Source of the DNA: Pseudomonas multiresinivorans
GTDB lineage: Bacteria; Pseudomonadota; Gammaproteobacteria; Pseudomonadales; Pseudomonadaceae
Direction of reading: 5' to 3'
DNA: 64,000 nucleotides
Assembly (NCBI RefSeq): GCF_012971725.1
Contig: NZ_CP048833.1
Coordinates: forward strand, 4,650,001-4,714,000
Below the pieces are notes generated by a model. The model had not been told where the DNA came from. It did not search any database and was given only the letters and a program-made list of their open reading frames with translations. Shown here piece after piece: positions 17,431 to 26,362 of this stretch. Position numbers and translations under genes: made by a program. Every line of letters starts with the position of its first letter. The stretch's first letter is position 1.

Positions 17431-17805
17431 TTAGCTGCCGACCCGCTCGAAAATCTTCTCGATCTTTTCTTTCAGCACCTGAGCGGTGAAAGGCTTGACC
17501 ACATAGCCGTTGACCCCGGCCTGGGCCGCTTCGATGATCTGGTCGCGCTTGGCTTCGGCAGTGACCATCAGCACCGGCAGGTGCTTGAGGCGCTCGTCGG
17601 CGCGGACCGCACGAAGCAGGTCGATGCCGGTCATGCCGGGCATGTTCCAGTCGGTCACGAGGAAGTCGAAGTTACCGCTGTGCAGCATCGGCAGCGCAGT
17701 GGTGCCGTCGTCGGCTTCTGCGGTGTTGGTGAACCCCAGGTCTCGCAGGAGGTTCTTGATGATGCGCCTCATCGTGGAAAAGTCGTCCACGATGAGAATT
17801 TTCAT
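17431..17805 (-). CDS. cheY: CheY, chemotaxis response regulator acting on the flagellar motor
   Basis: This 124-residue single-domain receiver (MKILIVDDFSTMRRIIKNLL) carries acceptor Asp in VTDWNMPGM, Thr in MVTAEA and Lys in VKPF. Phosphorylated CheY binds FliM/FliN to switch rotation. The ATG at 17805 gives the normal family length; in-frame ATGs at 17829 and 17838 lack a better ribosome site. A 197-base gap separates it from fliA; it contains an imperfect palindrome at 17941-17963 but no convincing sigma-28 promoter. Confidence 0.98.
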   Translation of the reverse strand: MKILIVDDFSTMRRIIKNLLRDLGFTNTAEADDGTTALPMLHSGNFDFLVTDWNMPGMTGIDLLRAVRADERLKHLPVLMVTAEAKRDQIIEAAQAGVNGYVVKPFTAQVLKEKIEKIFERVGS

Positions 17806-18002
17806 GTTCTTGTCCAAACCTGCCTCCATCGATACCAAACGCGCCCTGGCGGGCGTGCCGTCAATTCATTGAGCGCCGTGCGCTCTTTGGGGTGGATGCG
17901 TCAAAGGAACGTCACCCAAAAATTCGTAAGCCTATAACTTGCCTAAGGAAATTCCTTTCAGGCTCTCCGCTCAGAACAAGCAGCCGCGAAACTACCCGAT
18001 GC

Positions 18003-18752
18003 TCAGCGCGCGCGCCACTCCGCCAGTCGCGAGCGCAGGCGCGCGGCGCACTGGCTGTGCAGCTGGCTGACGCGGGACTCGCTGACGCCCAGTACTTCGC
18101 CGATCTCCTTGAGGTTGAGCTCCTCGTCGTAGTACAGCGCCAGCACCAGCCGCTCGCGCTCGGGCAGCTTGGTGATGGCGTCGGCCAGCGCCGCCTGGAA
18201 GCGTTCGTCTTCCAGGCCGTGGGACGGCTCGTTGTCGTGGTGGGATGCGTCTTCGGCAAGGCCACCGCCCTGTTCGCCGTCCTGCAACATGTCATCGAAG
18301 CTGTACAGCCGGCTGCCCTGGGTGTCGCTGAGGATGCCGTAATAATCTTCGAGGCTCATATTGAGTTCGGCAGCAACCTCCTGATCTTTAGCGTCGCGTC
18401 CGGTGCGCGCCTCGACGGCGCGGATGGCGTCGCTGACCATACGGGTGTTGCGATGCACCGAACGGGGCGCCCAATCGCCCTTGCGCACCTCGTCGAGCAT
18501 GGCGCCACGGATACGGATGCCGGCGTAGGTCTCGAAGCTCGCGCCCTTGCCCGCGTCGTACTTCTTCGCCGCCTCCAGCAGGCCGATCATCCCGGCCTGC
18601 ATCAGGTCTTCCACCTGCACGCTGGCCGGCAGGCGGCCCAGCAGGTGGTAGGCGATGCGCTTCACCAGTGGCGCGTGTTTCTGGATCAGCAGTTCCTGGG
18701 AGTTATGCGCCTGTGCCTTGCTGTACATACGCGCTCCGGAGGCCGCGGTCAT
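18003..18752 (-). CDS. fliA: FliA, RNA polymerase sigma-28 factor
   Basis: This 249-residue sigma factor directs late flagellar genes such as fliC. Region 2 reads VEDLMQAGMIGLLEAAKKYD...FETYAGIRIRGAMLDEVR and region 4 is the C-terminal helix-turn-helix LKEIGEVLGVSESRVSQLHSQ. Its ATG overlaps the fleN stop by 4 bases. Predicted targets in this window are the promoters at 6039-6065 and 55116-55142. Confidence 0.98.
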   Translation of the reverse strand: MTAASGARMYSKAQAHNSQELLIQKHAPLVKRIAYHLLGRLPASVQVEDLMQAGMIGLLEAAKKYDAGKGASFETYAGIRIRGAMLDEVRKGDWAPRSVHRNTRMVSDAIRAVEARTGRDAKDQEVAAELNMSLEDYYGILSDTQGSRLYSFDDMLQDGEQGGGLAEDASHHDNEPSHGLEDERFQAALADAITKLPERERLVLALYYDEELNLKEIGEVLGVSESRVSQLHSQCAARLRSRLAEWRAR

Positions 18753-19576
18753 ACGGCCGAACCCGTGGGATGTTGCACCAGGCGCTCGACGAAGAACTCC
18801 AGGTGCCCTCGTGGGTTGGCCGGCAGCGGCCAGCTGTCGACCTTCTGCGCCACCGCACGGAAGGCCAGGGAAGCCTTGCTGCGCGGGAACGCCTCATACA
18901 CCGAACGCTGCTTCTGCACGGCCTTGCGCACCGACTCGTCATAGGGAATGGCGCCGACATACTGCAGCGCCACGTCCAGGAAGCGGTCGGTGACCTTGGT
19001 CAGCTTGGCGAACAGGTTGCGGCCTTCCTGGGGGCTGTGCGCCATGTTCGCCAGCACGCGGAAACGGGTCATGCCGTAGTCGCGGTTGAGCAGCTTGATC
19101 AAAGCATAGGCATCGGTGATGGACGTGGGTTCATCACAGACGACCAGCAGTACTTCCTGGGCCGCGCGGACGAAGCTCACCACCGAGTCGCCGATGCCGG
19201 CAGCGGTGTCCACCACCAGCACGTCGATGTTGTCGCTGATGTCGCTGAAAGCCTGGATCAGGCCGGCATGCTGCATCGGCGTGAGGTGCACCATGCTCTG
19301 GGTGCCCGAGGCCGCCGGGACGATGCGGATGCCGCCGGGCCCCTGGAGGATCACGTCGCGCAGGTCGCATTCGCCTTCGATCACGTCGGCCAGCGTGCGC
19401 TTGGGCGACAGGCCCAGCAGCACGTCGACGTTGGCCAGGCCAAGGTCGGCGTCCAGCAGCATGACGCGGCGACCAAGATCGGCCAGCGCCAGCGACAGAT
19501 TCACCGACACGTTGGTCTTGCCCACGCCACCCTTGCCACCGGTGACTGCGATTACCTGAACGGGATGCATGCCCAT
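18749..19576 (-). CDS. fleN: FleN (FlhG), MinD-like ATPase controlling flagellar number
   Basis: This 275-residue protein has deviant Walker A GGKGGVGKTN, DADLGLANVD and VDTAAGIGD. In Pseudomonas FleN binds FleQ and limits the cell to one polar flagellum, working against FlhF. The C-terminus ends in the conserved EFFVERLVQHP. It follows flhF after 164 bases and overlaps fliA by 4 bases. Confidence 0.97.
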   Translation of the reverse strand: MGMHPVQVIAVTGGKGGVGKTNVSVNLSLALADLGRRVMLLDADLGLANVDVLLGLSPKRTLADVIEGECDLRDVILQGPGGIRIVPAASGTQSMVHLTPMQHAGLIQAFSDISDNIDVLVVDTAAGIGDSVVSFVRAAQEVLLVVCDEPTSITDAYALIKLLNRDYGMTRFRVLANMAHSPQEGRNLFAKLTKVTDRFLDVALQYVGAIPYDESVRKAVQKQRSVYEAFPRSKASLAFRAVAQKVDSWPLPANPRGHLEFFVERLVQHPTGSAV

Positions 19577-19740
19577 ATCAATACCTTGTCTCGTCGTTCG
19601 ACCGTCACGCTTCTGGCGTTTCGGCTAATCCGGCTGCGGTGCTCTACCGCTTCCGGTGCTCGCGGATCGTCTTGCAGAGCATCCGCATCGCTTGGGCGGC
19701 TCAACCGGCCGCCCCACGCCCCACCCGGGGCTCACAATCC

Positions 19741-21051
19741 TCAGCTGGCGCGACGCACCGGCTGCTGGTAAAGGCCGGCGAACATGTCGGCCATGGCGTC
19801 CTCGCTGGGCTCTTCCGGCGACTGCAGGCTCACCGCACGGCTGACCAGTTGGTGCGCGCGTGCCACATGCAGGTCATCCGGGATCTTCGGCCCGTCAGCC
19901 AGATAGGCTACCGGGAGATGCTGGCTGATAGCCAGAGCCAGAGCTTCGCCGAGGCTTCCCGCTTCGTCCAGCTTGGTCAGGATGCACCCGGCCAGCCCAC
20001 AGGAACGATAGTTCTGCCAGGCGGACTTGAGCACCTGGCTCTGGCTGGTCGCGGCCAGCACGAGGTAATTCTTCACGTTCAGGCTCAGCGACGACAGCGC
20101 TTCGAGCTGCATGCGCAGCGCCGGATCGTTGGCCGGCAGGCCGGCGGTGTCGATCAGCACCAGACGCTTGCGCGCCAGCGGCGCCATGGCCTGGATCAGC
20201 GACTGGCCAGGATCGACCAGGGTCACCGGCACATTGAGGATACGGCCCAGGGTCTTGATCTGCTCCTGGGCGCCGATGCGGAAGCTGTCCATGGACACCA
20301 GGGCGATGCTCTGCGCGCCGTATTTGAGTACGTAGCGGGCAGCCAGCTTGGCCAGGGTGGTGGTCTTGCCCATGCCGGCCGGGCCGACCAGGGCGATCAC
20401 GCCGCCCTGCTCCAGCAGGTCGGTTTCCGGGGTGTTGATCGAGCGAGCCAGGTGCGCCAGCAGCATACGCCAGGCCTGCTTCGGATCGGCGATGGTGGCT
20501 ACGCGCTCCAGCAGGCTGCGCGACAGGTCAGCCGGCAGGCCCATGCGCTGCAGGCGACGCCACAGGTTGGCCTGCTTCGGGCGCTGGTTCTGCAGCTGGT
20601 TCCAGGCGATGGAGCCCAGCTGCACTTCAATCAGTTCACGCAGGCCGTTGAGCTCGAAGCGCATGGCTTCCAGCGCCTGCTGGCCGGCGGCAGCCGGCGT
20701 CGGGGCAGCCGGTGCGGCCATGGCTTCGGCCAGGGTCTCGGCGGCGCTGCGGCGCGGCGCTTCGGTGCCGTACATTTGACGGTCCTTGCGCACGCCATCG
20801 GTTGCGCGAGCCGGGGCCGACAGGTCCGCCTTGGCCTGGGCGATCTTCGCCTGGGTCTTGCGCAGCTCGGCTTCCAGTGCCGGGTTCGGCTTGCTGGCGG
20901 CCACCGGCGCCTGGTAATCCAGCGCGGCGGTCAGCTCCACGCCGCCGGCGACACGGCGGTTGCCGATGATCGAGGCGTCCGGGCCCAGCTCGTCACGGAC
21001 CAGTTTCATGGCCTGACGCATATCGGCGGCGAAGAAGCGTTTTACCTGCAT
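19741..21051 (-). CDS. flhF: FlhF, SRP-type GTPase for polar flagellar placement
   Basis: This 436-residue GTPase marks the old pole for flagellar assembly. The N-terminal B domain (MQVKRFFAADMRQAMKLV) is followed by an Ala/Pro-rich stretch, the N domain and the G domain with P-loop GPAGMGKTTT, DTAGL and TKLDEAGSLG. I use the ATG at 21051, which has GAGG about nine bases upstream and fits family N-termini. It begins 15 bases after flhA. Confidence 0.97.
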   Translation of the reverse strand: MQVKRFFAADMRQAMKLVRDELGPDASIIGNRRVAGGVELTAALDYQAPVAASKPNPALEAELRKTQAKIAQAKADLSAPARATDGVRKDRQMYGTEAPRRSAAETLAEAMAAPAAPTPAAAGQQALEAMRFELNGLRELIEVQLGSIAWNQLQNQRPKQANLWRRLQRMGLPADLSRSLLERVATIADPKQAWRMLLAHLARSINTPETDLLEQGGVIALVGPAGMGKTTTLAKLAARYVLKYGAQSIALVSMDSFRIGAQEQIKTLGRILNVPVTLVDPGQSLIQAMAPLARKRLVLIDTAGLPANDPALRMQLEALSSLSLNVKNYLVLAATSQSQVLKSAWQNYRSCGLAGCILTKLDEAGSLGEALALAISQHLPVAYLADGPKIPDDLHVARAHQLVSRAVSLQSPEEPSEDAMADMFAGLYQQPVRRAS

Positions 21052-21066
21052 GGCCTTGGACCTCAA

Positions 21067-23190
21067 TCAGTTCTGCCCAACAGTGGCGACAATCGTGACT
21101 TGTTTGTTGTCCGGGATTTCCTGGTAAGCCAGCACATTCATGGTGGGAACCGCCATCCGGGCGAATCGCGACATCATCGCGCGGATGGGACCTGCCACCA
21201 GCAGAATCGCCGGCTTGCCGAGCATCTCCTGACGCTGCGCCGCTTCAACCATCGAGCGTTGCAGCTTTTCGGCCATTCCGGGTTCCAGCAACATGCCGTC
21301 TTCGGAGCCCTGTCCGGCCTTCTGAAGACTATTGAGCAATATCTGTTCCAACCTGGGTTCCAGAGTGATCACAGGCAGCTCCGGCTCTAGTCCCACAATG
21401 GTTTGCACGATTGCGCGGGCCAGCGCGACGCGAACCGCCGCCACCATCGCGGCGGGATCTTGACTCTTCGCCGCCACGTTGGCGATGGCCTCGGCGATGG
21501 TGCGGATATCGCGTACCGGCACCTGCTCCTGCAGCAGCGCCTGAAGCACCTTGAGCAGGGTCGACAGGGAAATCAGCCCCGGCACCAGCTCCTCGGCGAG
21601 CTTGGGCGAGGTCTTGGCCAGCAGTTGCATCAGCTGCTGGACTTCCTCGTGGCCGAGCAGCTCGTGGGCATGCTTGTGCAGCACCTGGTTCAGGTGGGTA
21701 GCAACCACGGTGCTGGCATCCACCACGGTGTAGCCCAGGGACTGCGCCTGGTCGCGCTGCGAGGCTTCGATCCAGACGGCTTCCAGGCCGAAGGCCGGGT
21801 CCTTGCCAGCGATGCCGTTGAGGGTGCCGAACACCTGGCCGGGGTTGATCGCCAGGTCGCGGTCCGGGTAGATCTCGGCCTCGGCCACGCTGACGCCCAT
21901 CAGCGTCAGGCGATAGGCATTGGGCAGCAGGTCGAGGTTGTCGCGGATATGCACCGACGGCATCAGGAAGCCCAGGTCCTGGGACAGCTTCTTGCGCACG
22001 CCCTTGATCCGCGCCAGCAGCTGGCCGCCCTGGTTGCGGTCCACCAGCGGAATCAGGCGGTAGCCCACTTCCAGGCCGACCATGTCGACAGGAGTCACGT
22101 CATCCCAGCCCAGTTCCTTGGTCTGCTCGGCGCGCTGGGCGGGCAGCAGTTCCTGCTGGGTCTGGGCTTCCTGCTCGGCCTTCTGGCTGGCCTTGCGCTG
22201 TCGGTTCCAGATCATCCAGGCGCCACCGGCAGCCAGAGCGCCCAGGCCGACGAAGGAAACGTGCGGCATGCCGGGCACCAGGCCCATGGCGATGAGGATG
22301 GCGGCAGAGATGGCCAGCGCCTTGGGCGAGGCGAACATCTGGCGGTTGACCTGGGCCCCCATGTCCTCGGAGCTGGACACACGGGTCACCATGATCGCGG
22401 CGGCGGTGGACAGCAGCAGCGAGGGCAACTGCGCCACCAGACCGTCACCGATGGTCAGCAGGGCGTAGACCTTGCCGGCATCGCCGAAGCTCATCGAGTG
22501 CTGGATCACGCCGATGGCCACGCCACCGATGAGGTTGATGAAAAGAATCAGCAGGCCGGCAACGGCGTCACCGCGGACGAACTTGCTGGCACCGTCCATG
22601 GAGCCGTAGAAGTCGGCTTCCTGGGCCACTTCGGCGCGGCGCTTCTTGGCTTCCGCCTGCTCGATCAGGCCGGCGTTGAGGTCGGCGTCGATGGCCATCT
22701 GCTTGCCGGGCATGGCATCGAGGGTGAAACGCGCGCTCACCTCGGAGATACGCCCGGCACCCTTGGTGACCACCACGAAGTTGATGATCATGAGGATCGC
22801 GAAGACCACGATGCCGACGACGTAGTTGCCGCCGATCACCACCTCGCCGAAGGCCTGGATCACCTTGCCCGCGGCCGCGTGACCGTCGTGGCCGTGCAGC
22901 AGCACGACGCGGGTGGACGCGACGTTCAGCGCCAGGCGCAGCAGGGTGGCGACCAGCAGGATGGTCGGGAACACGGCGAAGTCCAGCGGGCGCAGGGCGT
23001 ACACGCTGACCAGCAGGACCACGATGGACAGGGCGATATTGAAGGTGAACAGCACATCCAGCAGGAACGGCGGAATGGGCAGGGTCATCATCGCCAGCAT
23101 CGCCAGCAGCAGCAGCGGCACGCCGAGGTTGCCTCGGCTGAGCCCTACCAGGTTGCTGCGAACAGTGCCGATCAGTTGCGTACGATCCAC
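21067..23190 (-). CDS. flhA: FlhA, export gate component of the flagellar type III apparatus
   Basis: This 707-residue protein has eight membrane segments in the N-terminal half, including the FHIPEP region (LRLALNVASTRVVLLHG and AIDADLNAGLI), and a large cytoplasmic domain that binds substrate-chaperone complexes. It forms a nonamer around FliPQR-FlhB. It leads the flhA-flhF-fleN-fliA series. A possible sigma-54 site lies 83 bases upstream. Confidence 0.98.
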   Translation of the reverse strand: MDRTQLIGTVRSNLVGLSRGNLGVPLLLLAMLAMMTLPIPPFLLDVLFTFNIALSIVVLLVSVYALRPLDFAVFPTILLVATLLRLALNVASTRVVLLHGHDGHAAAGKVIQAFGEVVIGGNYVVGIVVFAILMIINFVVVTKGAGRISEVSARFTLDAMPGKQMAIDADLNAGLIEQAEAKKRRAEVAQEADFYGSMDGASKFVRGDAVAGLLILFINLIGGVAIGVIQHSMSFGDAGKVYALLTIGDGLVAQLPSLLLSTAAAIMVTRVSSSEDMGAQVNRQMFASPKALAISAAILIAMGLVPGMPHVSFVGLGALAAGGAWMIWNRQRKASQKAEQEAQTQQELLPAQRAEQTKELGWDDVTPVDMVGLEVGYRLIPLVDRNQGGQLLARIKGVRKKLSQDLGFLMPSVHIRDNLDLLPNAYRLTLMGVSVAEAEIYPDRDLAINPGQVFGTLNGIAGKDPAFGLEAVWIEASQRDQAQSLGYTVVDASTVVATHLNQVLHKHAHELLGHEEVQQLMQLLAKTSPKLAEELVPGLISLSTLLKVLQALLQEQVPVRDIRTIAEAIANVAAKSQDPAAMVAAVRVALARAIVQTIVGLEPELPVITLEPRLEQILLNSLQKAGQGSEDGMLLEPGMAEKLQRSMVEAAQRQEMLGKPAILLVAGPIRAMMSRFARMAVPTMNVLAYQEIPDNKQVTIVATVGQN

Positions 23191-23272
23191 CCGAATTTCC
23201 CCTGCGCGTGGGTGGCCGAGGCAGCCACCGGATCAAACTTTTGACGCCGAGACCGGCATCCGCACAGGGTTT

Positions 23273-23288
23273 TGCAGGAAGCGTTCCA
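23273..23288 (-). promoter_or_regulatory. Possible sigma-54 promoter of flhA
   Basis: The minus strand reads TGGAACGCTTCCTGCA. The GG and GC pairs are 10 bases apart as required; against TGGCAC-N5-TTGCA it has two mismatches. It lies 83 bases upstream of the flhA ATG. Known RpoN dependence of flhA in P. aeruginosa makes it plausible. Confidence 0.42.
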
Positions 23289-23331
23289 ACTTCTTCGAAC
23301 CGCGATAAATGCCCGACTCAGAGCGGCCGGA

Positions 23332-24606
23332 TCACCAGCTTCCGGAAGCGCCGCCACCACCGCTGGAACCGCCACCGCCGGAGTAACTGCTGCCGCCGCC
23401 GGAGGACGAACTGCTGCCGCCGGAGCTCGAATCCGAGCCGGACCCGGAACCGGAGCTGCCGCCGGCCAGGAAGGCGACCAGCATCGGCACGTACAGCATC
23501 GGAATCAGCGCCAGCGAATCGGGAAGCGCCCAGGGCCACAGCGGGATTCCTGTCGCATAGACAACGAACCCGGCGATGCCGCCGGCCAGCGCCAGGCGAA
23601 TGCAGAATTCCAGCCCGCTGCGCTTCCAGGTGCCGTAGGCGAGGAAGAACGGCAGACACAGGAAGATCAGTGCGACGGTTCCGCCAATGGGCGCCGCCAG
23701 GCCATAGAGCGCGACGTCTCCCCCGTCGAAATGCGAGGCGAGCAGCATCAGCGCCACCAGGTAACCGATGATCCCGCACACCACCCAGGCCGCCTTGCGC
23801 GAAGAGGCAGCCAGGGCGCCGATGCCGCCACCGGTGAACAGGCAGAACGGCAGGACGAAGAGCAGCGTCGGCGCGGCTTTCAATCCGGAACTGAAGGCCA
23901 GCAATAGCGCCAGGGCCACCGATGCGAGCAGCACGGCGCGAACGCTGAACCAGCGCCTGCGCAAGGCAATGCCTGCCACGGCACCAGCGCTCAGGCCGAT
24001 CAGCAGCAGCCAGCCCTCGAGCGTCAGGCCGCCCTGCTGGTGTTCCTCCGGCAGTGTCTCGCCATCGATCAGACGCTCCAGGACCTCGACCGCCTGCTGG
24101 ATGCCGCCAGCGAAGTCACCGTCGCGGAAGGACGGAACCATGTATTCCCGGATGATCCGCGCGGCACTGACATCCGGAATCGCGCCTTCCAGCCCATAGC
24201 CGACTTCGATGCGCATGGTCCGGTCGTCCCTGGCTACCAGCACCAGCACGCCATCGTCCACGCCCTTGCGCCCCAGGCGCCATTGTTCGAAGACGCGGGT
24301 GGCGTACTGCTCGATGCTGTCCTCGCCGGTGCTGGGCAGCATCAGAATGGCAATCTGCGATCCCTTGCGCTGCTGCAGCGCCAGCAGGCGCTGGCGCATA
24401 GAGGCGACCCAGTCGCTATCCAGGGTGCCGGTGAGGTCAGTGACCGGGCTCTCCAGCCGGGGCACGGCCACCGCGGCAGGCGCTTGCTCCTGCAGCGCGT
24501 CGGCGACATCTACGCTGGCCGCAGCCCTATCAGCCTGGACGGCCTGCGTGAGCGGCGCGCCCGACAGGAGGAACAGGCACAGGAAGCCGAGAATCCAGGC
24601 TCTCAT
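23332..24606 (-). CDS. TPM-domain (YgcG-type) membrane protein, copy B
   Basis: This 424-residue protein has a signal peptide (about 1-25), a TPM domain (about 55-185: VTDLTGTLDSDW, LGRKGVDDGVLVLVARDDR, RIEVGYGLEGAIPD), then several membrane helices and a Gly/Ser-rich tail ending SGGGGASGSW. TPM proteins (Psb32/YgcG/MOLO-1) act in varied membrane-protein contexts; no flagellar role is established. The start at 24606 overlaps the preceding gene by one base. It lies between flhB and flhA and is paralogous to 25047-26258. Confidence 0.9.
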   Translation of the reverse strand: MRAWILGFLCLFLLSGAPLTQAVQADRAAASVDVADALQEQAPAAVAVPRLESPVTDLTGTLDSDWVASMRQRLLALQQRKGSQIAILMLPSTGEDSIEQYATRVFEQWRLGRKGVDDGVLVLVARDDRTMRIEVGYGLEGAIPDVSAARIIREYMVPSFRDGDFAGGIQQAVEVLERLIDGETLPEEHQQGGLTLEGWLLLIGLSAGAVAGIALRRRWFSVRAVLLASVALALLLAFSSGLKAAPTLLFVLPFCLFTGGGIGALAASSRKAAWVVCGIIGYLVALMLLASHFDGGDVALYGLAAPIGGTVALIFLCLPFFLAYGTWKRSGLEFCIRLALAGGIAGFVVYATGIPLWPWALPDSLALIPMLYVPMLVAFLAGGSSGSGSGSDSSSGGSSSSSGGGSSYSGGGGSSGGGGASGSW

Positions 24607-24965
24607 CAGGCAGCCGCCCTCGGCCGTCCGCGCAGGGCCTGCAGAATCCCCATGGACAGCTTCGGATCGTGCAACTGGCCGCGCCAGGCGCGAACGACGC
24701 TGAAGGCAGAGCTGACGAGGACGTATCCCGTGATCAGCAGACTGAACACCACCACCAGCACGGACTTGATCTGAGGCCAGAGCTTGATCTCGCCATCGCT
24801 GGCAACCACGCCCAGCGAGCCGCGGACCAGCGGCGGAGCCCTGCGCCCCAGCAGCAGATACCCCAGCACCAGCAAGGGGATGAACCACAGCGAGACGTAG
24901 ATCACCGGTAGCGTGACTAGGGGAATGACGGCAGCAATGCGGCGGTCGCGAACGGTGCTGTCCAT
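24606..24965 (-). CDS. Small membrane protein between the two TPM genes, unknown function
   Basis: This 119-residue protein starts MDSTVRDRRIAAVIPL and has two or three hydrophobic segments (about 10-38 and 68-93) with a basic C-terminal tail. I do not recognise the family. It shares one base with the following TPM gene (24606), which suggests coupled translation and joint function. An in-frame codon eight residues upstream (24989) is less likely because it lacks a ribosome site. Confidence 0.75.
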   Translation of the reverse strand: MDSTVRDRRIAAVIPLVTLPVIYVSLWFIPLLVLGYLLLGRRAPPLVRGSLGVVASDGEIKLWPQIKSVLVVVFSLLITGYVLVSSAFSVVRAWRGQLHDPKLSMGILQALRGRPRAAA

Positions 24966-25046
24966 GGCGTGCTCAGTGCCTCCTGGCAAATGGGTGTCGA
25001 GATGCTAGTTGAATGCGCTCAACGCGCAAAGCCGCGGGGCGCTGCA

Positions 25047-26258
25047 CTACCAGCTGCCGGAGGCCCCACCGCCGCCGCTCGACCCGCCACCGCCGGAGAA
25101 ACCGCCACCGCTGGAGCCGCCACGGGAAGAGCCGCTGCCCGAGCCGGACCCGCCAGCCCCCTTGCCCGAACCGAATATCAGCAGCCCGGGGAGCGCCATG
25201 AAAGGCAGCACCGCCAGCCAGCTCAGCGGCATGGCCGGTGCGCCCGCGAAGAACGCCACCACCAGGTAGAGCCCCGCCAGGATCAGCAAGCGCAGGTAGA
25301 AGCCCTGGTGCCCCTTGCGCCAGGTATCGCGCATCATCGAGATAACCAGCCACCAGAGGCCAAGCACGAACAGCAGGCCCACCGGCGCGGCCAGCGCATA
25401 AATCCACAGCACGCCGCCAAAACGCGGCGTCAGGAAGCCGAGCAGGATGCAGTAGGCGATCAGCCCGAGCACCCCGTAGAACATCGCGCGAACCGTCCAC
25501 AGTGCGCCAAAGGTAGCGCCACCAATCAGCAAGCAGAGCGGCGAAATCGCCACGGTCACCAGGGCATCCGTGCCGCTGGCGAATACCGCCACCAGCGCAA
25601 CGATTGCGATGCCGATCATCAGGGCACCACGCCAACGCAGGCGATGGGCGGCCAGCAACACACCGCCAATCCCACCCGCCACGAACGCCACCAGCAGCAG
25701 CCAGGCTTCCAACGGCACCCGCAACGGGGCGGGCGCGGCCAGCGGTTCGCCGTCGACCAGCCCGATCAGCGCATCCACCGCCGCGTCGATACCGCCGGCG
25801 TAGTCACCTTCGCGGAAAGCCGGCGCCATGCGCTCGCGGATGATGCGCCCGGCCAGCACATCGGGAATCGCCCCTTCCAGGCCGTAACCCACCTCAATGC
25901 GCATCAGGTGGTCGTCCTTGGCCACCACCACCAGCACGCCATCGTCGATGCCCTTGCGCCCGAGCTTCCACAGACTGAACAGTTTGTTGGAAAACGCCTC
26001 GATGCCCATCTTGCCGACCGTGGGCAGCATCACCACGGCGATCTGCGCACCGCGCCGCTCCTCCAGGGCCGTGAGCTTGTCGATCAGGCGGGCCTTGGCG
26101 GTGGGGTCGAGCGTGCCGGTGACGTCGACCACGCGTTCGCCCAGCGGCAGCGGGACTCCGCCGTCGGCATCCGAAGCCGCCCAGGCAAACTGGGAACAGA
26201 ACAGGCAGAGCAGAAACCAGAACGTCGCGCGCCAGCCGACGGAGAATCCATGAAGCAT
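25047..26258 (-). CDS. TPM-domain (YgcG-type) membrane protein, copy A
   Basis: This 403-residue protein has a signal peptide (MLHGFSVGWRATFWFLL..., cut near AWA), a TPM domain (VVDVTGTLDPTAKARL, LGRKGIDDGVLVVVAKDD, RIEVGYGLEGAIPD), about seven membrane helices and a Gly/Ser-rich tail ending GGGGASGSW. It is the closest relative of 23332-24606, with the TPM core and tail conserved and the membrane part diverged. It follows flhB after 104 bases. Confidence 0.9.
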   Translation of the reverse strand: MLHGFSVGWRATFWFLLCLFCSQFAWAASDADGGVPLPLGERVVDVTGTLDPTAKARLIDKLTALEERRGAQIAVVMLPTVGKMGIEAFSNKLFSLWKLGRKGIDDGVLVVVAKDDHLMRIEVGYGLEGAIPDVLAGRIIRERMAPAFREGDYAGGIDAAVDALIGLVDGEPLAAPAPLRVPLEAWLLLVAFVAGGIGGVLLAAHRLRWRGALMIGIAIVALVAVFASGTDALVTVAISPLCLLIGGATFGALWTVRAMFYGVLGLIAYCILLGFLTPRFGGVLWIYALAAPVGLLFVLGLWWLVISMMRDTWRKGHQGFYLRLLILAGLYLVVAFFAGAPAMPLSWLAVLPFMALPGLLIFGSGKGAGGSGSGSGSSRGGSSGGGFSGGGGSSGGGGASGSW

Positions 26259-26362
26259 CGAAGTGTCCCTTCGCGATCCTTGCAGCCGGAGCATGCGGCC
26301 CGGCCATGAACCGCCCATGCTACTGCGGTCTGACGGACGAGATATGTCGGACGCGTCCTATA

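Noticed and set aside
17806..18002. FliA promoter upstream of cheY
   Set aside because: No TAAAGT-N11-CGATAA-like pair was found on the minus strand; only an imperfect palindrome at 17941-17963.
23332..24888. Longer start for the second TPM protein
   Set aside because: The extra residues overlap the small membrane gene out of frame and precede a clear signal peptide starting at 24606.
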